DNA of 64,000 nucleotides. Origin: Paralichthys olivaceus. Lineage: Eukaryota > Chordata > Actinopteri > Pleuronectiformes > Paralichthyidae. Location: the NCBI RefSeq assembly GCF_024713975.1, contig NC_091113.1, positions 11,792,501 through 11,856,500 on the forward strand, in the 5' to 3' direction. Of the stretch, positions 1 through 11,221 are shown piece by piece. How positions within the stretch are numbered: the stretch's first letter is position 1; every line of letters starts with the position of its first letter. The notes beneath the pieces are model-generated. The model worked only from the letters and a program-made list of their open reading frames with translations. It was not told where the DNA came from and did not search any database. The position numbers and the translations under genes are program-made.

Positions 1-178
1 TCTCTACGGAGGCCGCCATGTTTTTTACTTTAGTCCAGAACAAACTAAACACCTTTTGAGTTTTTATGACGATTAAAGGCTGCCACTGGTTCTTTTTCAT
101 GTTTGGAAGGAGAGGGTGAGGTGAGGGATGTTCAGCTGCAACATGTCATTTCAACACTAGATATCACAAAATTCTATA
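1..178 (+). mobile_element. MITE copy, 5' part cut by window edge
   Basis: This is the interior and right part of the small repeat found complete at 35655-35920 and 52963-53251. It shares the 'ggaggc(t/c)gccatgtttttt' stretch, the 'catgtttggaaggagagggtgaggtgagg' core and the 'cagctgcaacatg' block. The right end is degraded before the terminal repeat. It is non-coding. Confidence 0.7.
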
Positions 179-1142
179 TTCTTTATGTTCTTAAAACATG
201 CTTGAAGTTTAGTTTATTGATTACATTGATTTATTAATAGGTATAACTGGATGTCATCTGCATAGCGATGGAAATTTACAGAGTGTCCTGATAATGTTTT
301 GAATTTGAATTTCTTTAGGCAAGCTAGTTTTCTTGAAACTTGTTTTAATTCACATGCTTTTTTTTAATAGGCACTATGGATTCTAATGTTAATTGTATTG
401 AGTTTGCAGTGCTTTCAACAAGATGGTCAACTCCGCCCCCAGATGGTCAATCTCCGCCCCATGCATTGCTTTGGCACTTATATTATTTTACATATCATAT
501 ATCCTTTTAAGTTGCAGTGACAACATTCCTGTGATATTTAGAAGCAGTAATGTCCTTTGATGTCGGTTTCCACCCCACCAATAAACCAATACACAGTACA
601 ATCCCTTGATCCAGAAAAGTTTTTCAGCAGCAAACATCAACATACAGGAGGTCTGCATTCAAACTACATTATCATTAGGAAATGCATTTTCTACTCTGAC
701 AGTAATTTGACTATTTAATTTGGTCTATGTCCCATCTACTAACATGGAGGAAGTAGGGTTTATGACCAAAACTGCAGCTATGAACTTAGGCTTTGCTTTT
801 GGTGAGAAGTCATGTCGTCTATCTTTATAAATAGACTAATAGTTTGCTAGTGTGTGTATTTTGAAGGACGGGTTGACTATGGTTGAAACATTTTGTCAGT
901 CATTGAGAAATTATCACATTTTCTCATTGTCTTAAATGTCATAAACAAACAACTACACAATGAAAAGCACAAATTGCCCTCATGTAAGCTTCACTCCCTA
1001 AAACTCAAATCATGATGTATACCTTATGACATTGTGCTGACCATCTCCTGCCATCATGTACTGATCAGATGCAATGTGAGGATCTGCGTGAAGTTCTGTG
1101 ATGAGTCATATTTTACTGTGTTTATCTCAGTGTCATCCAGTC
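179..1142. other. Upstream flank of the SUN gene; no gene seen
   Basis: AT-rich DNA without a supported coding exon. It contains a short tandem duplication at about 421-461 ('agatggtcaa' followed by 'tccgcccc', twice) and, at about 720-825, a copy of the dispersed repeat also seen at 21880-22000. 'tttatctcag' just before 1131 could be a splice acceptor, so the SUN transcript may have a non-coding first exon in this flank. No TATA box or CpG-rich promoter was recognised. Confidence 0.5.
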
Positions 1143-4100
1143 ATGTCTCGTAGGAGTTCTCGTCTTTTGTCCAGCGGCTACTACAACACAGAATCCGACT
1201 CAAGTAGCGTGAGAACCATATTCTATGGCGCAAACCCCATCAAGTACGTTACTCAAGCAAGTCTGATTTGCAAACTGTAACAATAAACAATCATCAGTCT
1301 TTTCTTTAATGCCCCTGTGTGTGTTTTTGTGTAAAGGGTTATCAAGAGGAGAACAGAGACCTGCTCATGTACCTCTGGCAGAACCACTGGTAATGCAAGT
1401 TCACCCAACCATGAGCCACCTCTCACCGCAGGTCAGTTTAATGGTTAAAAATAAATTGAACTTCCCTTGCTTTCAGAGCAATATTAAGAAGAATTCCAGT
1501 TAAAACGAAAGCAATAATATTTGCATAAAATAATTAACACAATTTGATGTAACATGCTTGTTAATTTTTCTTTGTCATTAAAACTTTTCATCTTTAATCA
1601 AAATCAGGAAACTTCTCTGAGGAATTTTACAGGAAGCCCATGGCTGCCCCCAACTTTGATCCCCGTTCTGAGTACAGAAGCAGAATCAGCAGTGCCTTCT
1701 TTGGTCTGATTGGTGAGTACTAAAGTGCATCGATGTGTGAGTGTAAGGGAAATCTGGCTGGATGGATGATGTCTTCATACTTGATGCAGAGATTTTATGT
1801 ACCTTCCTCCAGTTGCTATCTATCGAGCTTCCAAAATCCGTCTTGGATCCTTCACATACTGCAATACAAAAAAAACAGGATTTAGTATTATAACGCAAAT
1901 ATTTGTTGAATTTGGATAATTTTCCTCTCCCTTTAGTCAATGTACTTTCATCCTGGTTTGGAGAATCCCAACAGATAAAACAATGCATACTAAGTAAAAA
2001 AATCTAAATGAACCACATAGATCTAAACAATAAAAATGTCCACCGTGAGTGTGTTTTAATGTATCCAGCATATTTTGCAGGCTTATCAACGATCACTGCC
2101 ACAATGAAGTCAAAAGTGATTCATCTGTCAGCTTTAGGTATGTTGTCGATGGATATGTTTAAGTTTGTCTTCGTGTTTGTCTGATAAGCTCATGCTTGTG
2201 CTCAGTTTACTGGCATTATTGAGTTGATTTATGCAGCCTTTGTTCACATTGCTACGTGTTCACACACATACAGCTTGATACAAATGGACTTTTTCCTCTT
2301 GTCCTTGCAGCGAAGTATTCATTGAAAAGCATCAAGAGGAAGGCTTTTGTTCTGTGTTTCCTCTCCCTCCTTGTTTTCCAATGTAAGTGACATATTATAA
2401 GAGTCAAGTTTGCATGACATCTGGTAATTTTTCACATTTAGAAGACATGTCATCCTCTGCCTCCTGTTTTCTCCATTGATGACAGGTTTCATCTTCCTTC
2501 ATCAATCCGATATCATACATGATGCAGCTGAGCAGGTAGGCCTCAACTTCAGATCACCTGCATGTCACTCACCGTGCACTTCATCCTCTCTTTAGTTCTT
2601 GTTAACTTCTAACCCGCTGTTCTGTTTCCTTGAGATTGTGTGACCAAAATGTCCCTGCTTCTTTCTTGTAGCTGCAGAAGCTTTCATCAAGTTTGGAGGC
2701 ACTTGATCCCAACCAATCTGTCCTCCAGATTTTGATCACAGAGCTCGAACAGGCGGTGCTGCTGGAACGCATCAAGGTACTTCAGGTGAAGAGATAAATG
2801 CTGAGGTTTTTATCTGTTGACTGCTTTAGTCTCAGGATCCAATATTTGGAGGTTGAGAGTTCTTAGGTAACAGTACTGGCAGAGATGTCAGCAAGTGACA
2901 GACTTAAGGTTTCTGAAAGGAAGACCAGAAACATGCCTTAATCCTCTCTTTAGTTCTTGTTAACTTCTAACCTGTTGTTCTGTTTCCTTGAGATTGTGTG
3001 AACCAAAATGTGACTGCTTATTTCTTGTAAATGCAGGAGTTGTCATCCAACCAAAACATGCCTGATGCCAATATGAAATATGTGCTACATATGCTAATCC
3101 CCAAGCTCCAACAGGAAATGGAGAAGTGCCTCACTGACTTAATCAAGGTACTGTTGGTGGAGAGATACTCTAGTCTCTAAGACTACTCATCAGCTCTAGA
3201 TGTGTGTGTATTTTGGCATATGTCAATACAAATGAATACTTACATTATATACTGTGTTTTATCCACCAGGAGCATGATACACTAAGCCTTGCTGATGAAG
3301 GAAAAGCCAATGACTCTGGACATCCCATTCCTGACAAAATGACTGATTTTGCCCTAAAGTCTCGAGGTCCGAAACATCTCCATGTCACTGATACTTTGGC
3401 TTTAATCATCACATCATATTCATTATAGTTCTCAGTTCTATCTGCTCAGTATCACCATTTTTATACATTGGCATTCTGACTCATTCATACGAATTACCTG
3501 TTTTACATTGTGTTTCTGTTTGTAGGTGCCAAAGTGATCAGTGCCAGGTGTTCAGAGCCGTATCGTTCTCCTGAATCGTGTGCGTCCCTGTTTGGTTTCT
3601 GTCTTTTATGCTCATCTGATAACCCAAGCACTGATATTCAGGTATAATGAACGCCCCTGTCAATGTTTTCTTTGTATCTTATGTGGGGTTGGGTGTTGTT
3701 CCCTGCAGTCCACTATCGGCTTCATACTAACAAATAGTTTGTGAATTGACAAATGTACAGAAAATGTTCACATATGGTTTTAGCATATTAAATTGTACTT
3801 TGGGAAGGAATTTTGAAAGTAGCCTATGGCTGAGTGTTGCCATGTAAAAGCTAACTTTAACCAAAAAAACCCATTTTAATATCTCCAACAAAAGTCCAAC
3901 TAGCTAACATATTACCTGAAGATGGTTTAACTTCTTGAACTATGGATGCAGATGGTAAGGCGTGTTTCCCTGCTGTGTCCAACTATACTTTACGCATCAA
4001 AATATTGCAGCAATAGTTGTCTGTGTAGAGTGTATAACCACAGTTGTACGTGCTTTTTGCTCACCATTTCTCTGATTCATGGTGTTGTCTCTATAGACAG

Positions 4101-5029
4101 TATAAACAAATGGATATGGAGACTCTGTGTCCAGAAAGTGAAGCCAATCCGAAAATGCCTGAAACCTGTATTCTCTTGAAATGTTGGGCGTTTCCCGGTA
4201 CTCAGGGAACTCTGACCATCGCTCTCTCTCACCATACAAAGATAAGCCATGTGACACTGGACCAACTCCCACGCAACAACTCCCCAAAAGGCTGCATGGA
4301 CACCGCGCCCAAAGACTTTGAGGTCTATGTGAGTTCTCCCAATAATGTTAGTCGAATCATTACACAGGGCACTGCAAAGGTCCTATCACATTTAAACCTT
4401 GGGGAAGAAAATGTTTTATTCTAAGTCGTCACCACGATAACCCTGTGATTTTTCTCTTGCAGGCGATGAAAGACGCCTCTGATAGTGGAACTCTGCTGGG
4501 GATTTTTACCTTTGATGAGAATGGAGAGTCCACACAGACATTCAAGCTGCCTGTAAGTTCAAACTATCAAATCCAAATAGACAAAGACGCTATGATATTT
4601 ACGGGAAGACAGAACATGACTCAAATACTTCCTGTTCTATATAACAAGTAGAGGACAGACCCTATGGCTTTACCATAGGTGAAACTGAGGTCAAATATTC
4701 TTTGTCTCGCTCTATTCCAGACCCCCACAGACGAGTTCTACAATATTGTGGCGCTGCATGTCCTCAGTAACTGTGGCCAACCTGAATACAAATGCCTGTA
4801 CGGCTTCCGTGTGCATGGAGAGGAGAGTTCCTCTGATGACAACAGGGGTGCATTTAAGTTTGCCTTCCCCAGATTATCTGTTGGTTTCGACATCATCAAT
4901 TCCACCAGAATGTCCATCACCTTCACACTCCATTTCACTCCCAAATATGCTGTTTGTCTCACCTTTCTTATCCATCCTCTCACTTTAATCCCTTCTATTG
5001 AAATTCACTTCAAATTCAATATTATGTAG
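1143..5029 (+). CDS. SUN-domain nuclear-envelope protein (LINC complex)
   Basis: SUN proteins sit in the inner nuclear membrane and bind KASH proteins across the perinuclear space, linking nucleus and cytoskeleton. Exons: 1143-1243, 1337-1389, 1608-1712, 2081-2137, 2311-2382, 2486-2535, 2672-2776, 3037-3147, 3270-3366, 3526-3641, 4101-4328, 4463-4552, 4721-5029; they total 1494 nt (497 residues plus stop). Residues 1-13 (MSRRSSRLLSSGY) resemble the SUN1/SUN2 N-terminus. A hydrophobic segment (about 118-138) is followed by two coiled-coil-like exons (147-218), then the SUN domain (about 240-430) with the hallmark CWAFPG, APKDFEVY, LSNCGQPEYKCLYGFRVHG. The Cys of ARCSEPY corresponds to the SUN2 cysteine that disulfide-bonds KASH. 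At about 500 residues it is shorter than SUN1/2. The last exon reads on about 65 residues beyond the usual domain end. Family certain; ortholog (sun1/2/3-like) not resolved. Confidence 0.88.
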
Positions 5030-5081
5030 TCTCAATCTCTGCCTGGCCCCACACACAGACATGCACAATCACTTACTTAGA

Positions 5082-5132
5082 AATAAAAAGAGATAGGCAT
5101 AAAGAGGGAATGTATGTTTCCATGTGTTTATT
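5082..5132. promoter_or_regulatory. Opposed poly(A) signals of the SUN and oncomodulin-like genes
   Basis: AATAAA lies on the + strand at 5082-5087, 53 nt after the SUN stop. AATAAA lies on the - strand at 5132-5127, about 220 nt after the parvalbumin stop. With usual cleavage 10-30 nt downstream, both transcripts would end at about 5097-5117, so the convergent 3' ends abut or overlap. Confidence 0.6.
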
Positions 5133-5352
5133 TATCTCATTCATTGTCAAAGATGGGATGTGCACAGACAAGAAAACATGGACCAACACGGTGGAGAAAC
5201 TAGTTTAAAGCCTGTTTAAATGGTAATTTTTATAACATTTACAGAATTCAGTAGAAAAAAAGGAGTCCTTGGGAATCGAAGCTTGGATCATACAACTGCA
5301 GGGGCGGGGTGGTGACTGAAGACCTGAAGACTTGAGCTCCCTCTGTCAAAAC

Positions 5353-6656
5353 TCAGGACAGGACCATCGCCTGGAATTCTAGAGAACAAACCATGTTGAG
5401 AAATGCCTTAAATCATCCACTAAATAAAAACAACAACCTCATGCAAAATATATACATTTGTGGTTGATATTGGGACCTTTGATTAACCTTTAACTGAGCT
5501 GAGAGTGGGAAATAAAGAGACACAGACAAAATAATCTTTTTTTGGAAACAATGATCCTTTTATGTAAGGCAGCTGAGCCCAGATATTGCTTTGTAAGTGG
5601 ATGATGGGCAAATCTGGGACAAACATGGAGGTCATGTCTTCCCACATATGTTTCCTACACTGATAAAACTGAAGAAACGGAGATAAACAAAGAGCATTGA
5701 GTTTCAAGTACTTTCCACAGCGAATAACACAATGAAAGATTTTATGATTCTAAGTCTGAGCTCAAAGGTGCATTTAACCAAGTGTCTAGATTAAAATGGC
5801 TTGATTATAACGTCTTTCACATTTTGAATCCAGACTTTTTATTCACTTTCTTTAACATTGCGAGTATTTTCACAGAATTCTTAGGGAAAAATTCATTGAT
5901 CTTGATCAAATTTGAATCAGATATGTTAAATGGGCTGATATCTATAAGAGTGTGCAATTTGGTGTGGGTCCAAATAGAAATTCAGACTTAGTGAATTTGA
6001 ATGTAGTTTTATAAGAAAAGACTAAACCAATTTCCATGACATTTTGTGGAGGAGTGGTGCATGACCCAAAGAGAAACCTGTTAACTTAGGTTTGGATCCA
6101 GGAATTTGGTTCCACTTTGTGAGAAAGGGCGTTTTTTAAACATTTTTGTTGATTTCTCAGAGATTCATGAATTCTTCATGAAAAAAATCAACCAGATCTA
6201 ATGAATTTAAATGTGGTTTCATAAGGGGACTGTTGGACATTGGGGGACATATGTGCTCTACTGAGAGACATTGTTGTTTGCAATCAGGTTTAAAAGTCTC
6301 AACTACATGATACACGTTCCTATAAGATTTTATTTAGCGAAACACTGGTTCTTTGCTCTCTTATAATTTAGATGACAAAGTCTGACTAAAACTTAATAAT
6401 GGCTACAAAGCGTTTTTAGCCAGTGGGCTAAAAATTCAGCAAATTGCGCACTGAGCCAAAGAGATTTAATCCAACCACTGAGATAATTTCTGCCTCCATC
6501 AAGAGTTTTAAAAATACAATAAGAGAAATCAGATACTGACCCTCTGCTCCAATTCTGCCATCACTGTCATCATCAGCAGCTGAGATGAAGGTCTTGGTTT
6601 CTGCCTCAGTCAGTGTTCGAGCGTCTTTGATGAACCACTGCAGGAAGTACCTATCG

Positions 6657-6749
<93 letters not shown>

Positions 6750-7717
6750 TAACAATGACATTTATTCACTGTCATTTTTGAGTTAACTTCTTACTGACAC
6801 ATGCAGAGATGCATTCAAACAATTTCATCCCTCAGCCCTTGTTACACAAAGGTGAATTACATAACACAAAAACTGCACAGACTGGATTATTAGGCGACAG
6901 CTGCTGCGGATGTGACTGTGTGTTTAATGTATTAAATTTCTCTTTCCTTCGGCCAGACACACACACAAGCACACAAACTTTAGACTTAATGTTGTAGCTC
7001 ATATGAAAATTGGGATTTCAAGACGTTTTTTGACAAGAATAGGCTATCAGCATCACTTAGCGTGATACTGTGTATGCATGCAGAGGAGCTGAGGAATGTG
7101 AACTTGTCAGGGTGGTGTCACACACTTGAGCTCAGACTCCTCAATGTAGCCACTGTTGTCCTCGTCGAGGATCCTGAAGACTTGGTTGATCTCCTCGGGC
7201 GTCTTTGAGGACAGGCCACACATTTGGAAGAACTTCTTGTAGCAGAATGAGTCCGGAGCTTGAAACACATAACAGTTTGGTTAAAATCAACCCGGGTGCT
7301 TCATCAGGGTTTGGGAGATGTGGAGATTAAAGTGTCACATGGCTGCAGGCTGATTTTTATTGTTTTGTTTTTTACTTATCTCTGAAGGCCAGCAGACACG
7401 TCTTTTTGAATTTATATGTTATCACTGTTCAGCTCAAGCATGGCAGGTGATTATGCCTGCTTTAATAGCAGAGCCAGTGAATGTAACAGAGAGCAGTTTC
7501 TGCAGATCAGGATTATTGTGCATTTTAACAAAATTGAGTGAATGAAGTTAGAGTCTTTGATCCCCTTAAAGTATTATCCTCATGTTCAAATCAAATGTGT
7601 TCAGAAGATTTAAGTGTGTCTGTGTGTGTTTGTGTGTGTGTGTGTTAAATCGTGACCTTGGCAGTCCTTGACAGCTTTTTCAATGGCATCAGCTGAAAGG
7701 ATGGAGGCGAACGACAT
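5353..7717 (-). CDS. ocm: Oncomodulin-like (thymic-type) parvalbumin, array gene 1
   Basis: Parvalbumins are small cytosolic EF-hand calcium buffers of fast muscle and some sensory or immune cells. Coding exons in transcript order: 7717-7657 (61 nt), 7258-7126 (133), 6650-6541 (110), 5378-5353 (26). They total 330 nt, 109 residues, the standard parvalbumin architecture and size. The start follows acceptor ctgcag at 7727-7722 and gives [20 protein letters not shown]. The CD loop is [12 protein letters not shown] and the EF loop [12 protein letters not shown], both with all calcium ligands. APDSF, KYFLQ and the C-terminus EEFQAMVLS are closest to oncomodulin/avian thymic parvalbumins rather than muscle beta forms. 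A TATA box (9140-9133) and a non-coding exon ending at 9042 lie upstream. Exact fish paralog name uncertain. Confidence 0.92.
5776..6245 (+). repeat. Dispersed repeat, two partial copies in the last intron of array gene 1
   Basis: Two related units (about 5810-6000 and 6030-6245) share 'gatttctcagagattcatgaat', '(t)gaatttaaatgtggtttcataagg' and similar blocks. Related sequence occurs at 10618-10670 (reverse), 54525-54745, 59045-59190 (reverse) and 59690-59810. It has no coding capacity and its class was not identified. Confidence 0.55.
6659..6747. repeat. (AC)n microsatellite beside a splice acceptor
   Basis: Perfect dinucleotide tract of about 89 bp. On the transcribed (-) strand it reads (TG)n and ends about 8 nt before the acceptor AG (6652-6651) of exon 4 of the oncomodulin-like gene, replacing the usual polypyrimidine tract. 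Confidence 0.95.
7613..7645. repeat. (GT)n microsatellite just downstream of an exon 2 donor
   Basis: Imperfect GT tract. On the transcribed (-) strand it is (CA)n, starting about 12 nt after the donor (7656-7655) of the first coding exon of the oncomodulin-like gene. Confidence 0.85.
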
Positions 7718-7748
7718 GTTCCTGCAGGGCAAAAGAAAAGCTTAGTAT

Positions 7749-7858
<110 letters not shown>

Positions 7859-9041
7859 CACTCAAGTTGACATATCACACTGGCTTAACATTTAATAATA
7901 AAAAAAAAAAATCAGCAACAACCTTTAAGTTTCCAAGTTGATTTTGGCAAATTGAAAAAGCTCCACTGTTTCCCTATTATGCGTTTTCAAATATAAATTT
8001 CTTTTACATTGATAATTGTAAATAAATCTTATCATAAATAACTCTAACTACATATGTGCAATCAACCATTAACCCTTCAGCCTCTACTGCTGTCCACATA
8101 TTATATGTTATTTATCCCTGTACAAAATAGTCCAATATTCTTGTTCTTCTGCAAAACATTTTCATAAATACTAAATCAATTTTGTTTTTATTAAAGTATA
8201 TTTCATCTTTATTCTCTTCTTTATTACGATAAACTTTTTTTGTTAATGCTTCCCTGCAAACGATTTTCACTTTGTGCTGAATAAACAGTGTGACAATGCA
8301 CATCTTGAATTTGGAAATCTTAAATCTAATTAATCATGTTATGATCTTATGATCCACTCTTGACTAATTATGCTCCTGATCCGATTTCCCCAGGCAGCCT
8401 CTTAATTACTGAGACTATTTGCCTCCCTTGAACTCTTGATTGGCCTGGTCGGGCTGTGCAAGATGTAATTGGTAATCAGGGAATGGAGAGAAGTTATTGC
8501 CGGGGGGGATAGGAAGAGCATTATTTGTGTTATTATTGTTTTGGACACTCCGATACACAAAACTACTGCAAATACAGCTTCCGCCATAAATTGCAATTTA
8601 ATATTTTCATGGTAAAATAAATAAATGAAAAAAACAACAAACCAACAAACACAAGACATCCTCATCAGACATGCTCTCAAACTATAAAATAAAATGTAAC
8701 TTTCTGGTAATTTAACTACAGTCCTTTAAAGCCTGATTAGTTATTTTTTGCTGAAGGCAACTGAATATTTTTACAACATATTAACTTCTTTTTTTTGTTT
8801 TTAAATATAGGACTAGTTTATATTAGTGACTGTTTGAAACTAAAAACACATTATGAACATATGATTGATCTAACAGCTTGAGAGAAGTTTCCATCTGCTC
8901 AAAAAATCTCTTAATTTGATTTCAGATGAAGTGTCAACATTTCTAAAACTTGATTGAAATTGACTTTAAAAAGCAATGTATAGGCTTCATAAAGTTCTAT
9001 ATGGCTCCCTTGCATGACCCCCATGCAGCTGTGGGACTCAC

Positions 9042-9140
9042 CACTGTTGGCTTGACGTCCTGTCCGTCCAGGTCCAAAGCAGCAGCAGGAGGAGGATAAG
9101 GCTTTGTGGTGGCCACTGACAGCTGCCCTGTTCTTATATA
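9042..9140 (-). promoter_or_regulatory. ocm: TATA box and non-coding exon 1 of the oncomodulin-like gene
   Basis: On the - strand TATATAAG lies at 9140-9133. About 25-30 nt on, a leader exon runs to the strong donor CAGTG|GTGAGT (exon end 9042). It would splice to the acceptor before the start codon (exon resumes at 7721). A leader exon in the 5' UTR is normal for parvalbumin genes. The transcription start at about 9110 is inferred from TATA spacing. Confidence 0.65.
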
Positions 9141-9142
9141 CT

Positions 9143-9760
9143 GCACACTGAGCTGGATGGGTGGACAGATGCTTGAGTTTCCAACCTGAGCTAGGATCAA
9201 GTTTTCCCTTGCACCCTGCCCCCTCCTTCTCAGGTTCCTCTCCTGCTCACCTGCCCAGTTCACCTTGACTGTTTATATCTGTTATCTGTATATGCACCCC
9301 CCCACGTCTCTTCTCCTTGCTGTCATAACCGTTTCGTCCAATTGTTCGTGTTACGCTCCTCTTTCATCCCTCCCTTCCCCTTCTTAACTCCCTCCACCCC
9401 TTGCAGGTGCATGTGAGAGCTTATAGACATCTCAAATTTAATCAACCCTTCCACCCTAACTCTTTGGTTTTAGAGCGTAATCTCCCAAATTCAGACAATC
9501 ACAGCGAGCAGCAGGTCATAAATCATCTCACGACTCACCAGGGATATTGTTAAAGACTGATTTTAAGCACTGGCAACAAGAATAAAGACACTGTCCAACT
9601 GCTCTTTATTTACACATAAGGCTGCTGAAGAGACCGAAAGAGAGCGTTTGTGTACATTTACTTAAGCTAAGGAAAACATGAGCAAAAGTAAACTACAGTG
9701 AGTTAAAAATGCTTTCCTATCTTTTTTATGAAGAGGAAATGGGATTCAATTAAGTTTAAT

Positions 9761-9794
<34 letters not shown>

Positions 9795-10866
9795 GTATAG
9801 ATGGATAGATGGATAGATGGATGGATGGATTATTCAGTCATTAAAATAGAGAGAAAACAGAACTGTCTGTCCAAAGTATACAGCTTCATCAAAACAGTAT
9901 ACAACAATAACCTCTGTTCAGTCATGTGTGAATCCTGGGGCAGTTTTTGATGTCATGGTGGGTCTCTACAGTGAAGGGAAAGGCAGGGGTGTAGGTTTTC
10001 TAGGGGGGTGGTTCATTTGTTCACCATGGCAACTGTCCACTCTGACCTGATGGGTTTGTTGTGGAGGGAAACCTCACCAACCACCTGACACAGCAGCGTC
10101 TCTGGTGAATCCAGTCAGCACTAATGGAACAAGCTGAGAGACAGATGTGTAACGAGAACCAGGGGAATAAATGTGATTATTCTTCAGGTGAACCTCTGAT
10201 TTAACACTTTGTGACTGACAATGTTTTTGAGTCGTCTCACATCTACTTGAACCATTTCAACTCATCTGAAGTTGAGAAAATAAAACCTGTTCTAGATTTA
10301 ATGTTCCATATTTGGGCCGTAAACTTCTCAGGTATGTAGAATCCTTGTAACTTGTTGACAGGTGGACGGCGCCACCTTGTGGCTCTTATGCCTCAATGTG
10401 TGGCGGGGGGCTGGATGAATGGATTAACACACTGTATTAAAGAAAGGGTTTAAAACATATATCAACTAGTATCACATCATCACACCAAAGAGAACATTTT
10501 GAAAGGCAATTTAAAAAAAAATTTGATTGAGTAACTTAATGAAATTCGAATAATTTGAATTTCAAATTCATAATTAACACTAGAATGGCACTCAGTAATA
10601 CACATAACTCCACCAAGGCCAAACAGTCCCTCATGGAACCACACTTCAATTCACTAGATCCAGATGTTTACTTGCATGTTCCAGTGACTCATCAATTAGA
10701 GGAAGGCTGGCTTTACCTGATGTGTTTTGAATGTTTATTTTTTGTGCTATACAACAGGTAAAGAGCTGCATTATTCAGGAGACATTGGTTAAAAGCTGCT
10801 GTTTGTCACTTTCTTTTGTTTGAGCGTCAAAGACCACGGTAAGACTTGTGTTATTGAAAAAGAACC
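9143..10866. other. Spacer between array genes 1 and 2; no gene seen
   Basis: It holds a GATA/GGAT tetranucleotide microsatellite (about 9764-9830) and a reverse fragment of a dispersed repeat (about 10618-10670). No exon with family signature was found on either strand. The proximal part must also contain the promoter-distal sequence of array gene 1. Confidence 0.5.
9764..9830. repeat. (GATA)n/(GGAT)n tetranucleotide repeat
   Basis: Run of GATA units changing to GGAT/TGGA units towards its right end. Confidence 0.9.
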
Positions 10867-10872
10867 TTTATT
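10867..10872 (-). promoter_or_regulatory. Poly(A) signal of the beta-parvalbumin gene
   Basis: AATAAA on the - strand, about 350 nt after the stop codon. The 3' UTR between them carries GA-rich tracts (10967-11003, 11055-11072). A nearer AATAAA overlaps the stop codon itself (about 11223-11216) and is unlikely to be the main signal. Confidence 0.5.
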
Positions 10873-11221
10873 GTTGTCTCATCGTCCGTCCGTTTCCCAT
10901 AAAAGTGCATCATCACCGATCTCACAGTAAGCAAAACTCACATAATAAAACGACGACAGAAGTGAGAGAAAGAGAGAAAAAAGAGAGAGAGAGAAAGAGA
11001 GAGAACCTCGCTATACACTTCGTCCAGTACATTCATCCAGGACAGCAACAGTCAGAGAGAGAGAGAGAGAGAGGTGGGGAGGGCGGGGGTGAAAGGTCGT
11101 GTGTATAAAAGTGGTGTGGAGAGTTGAGAGAGAGTGAGAGGGAAGAGTCGAATAGAGGAGGATCATGTCTTGGCTCAAGTTGTTCCTTTGGAGTAACGAA
11201 GTAAGATGTTGGTCAGTTTAT

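Noticed and set aside
6428-6775. 115-codon - strand open frame
   Set aside because: Its middle is only (TG)n read as Cys-Val; the real part is parvalbumin exon 4, annotated within the gene.
8402-9263. - strand open frames of 88-92 codons in parvalbumin intron 1 and leader
   Set aside because: They cross the TATA box and leader exon or lie in the intron; no start or domain support.
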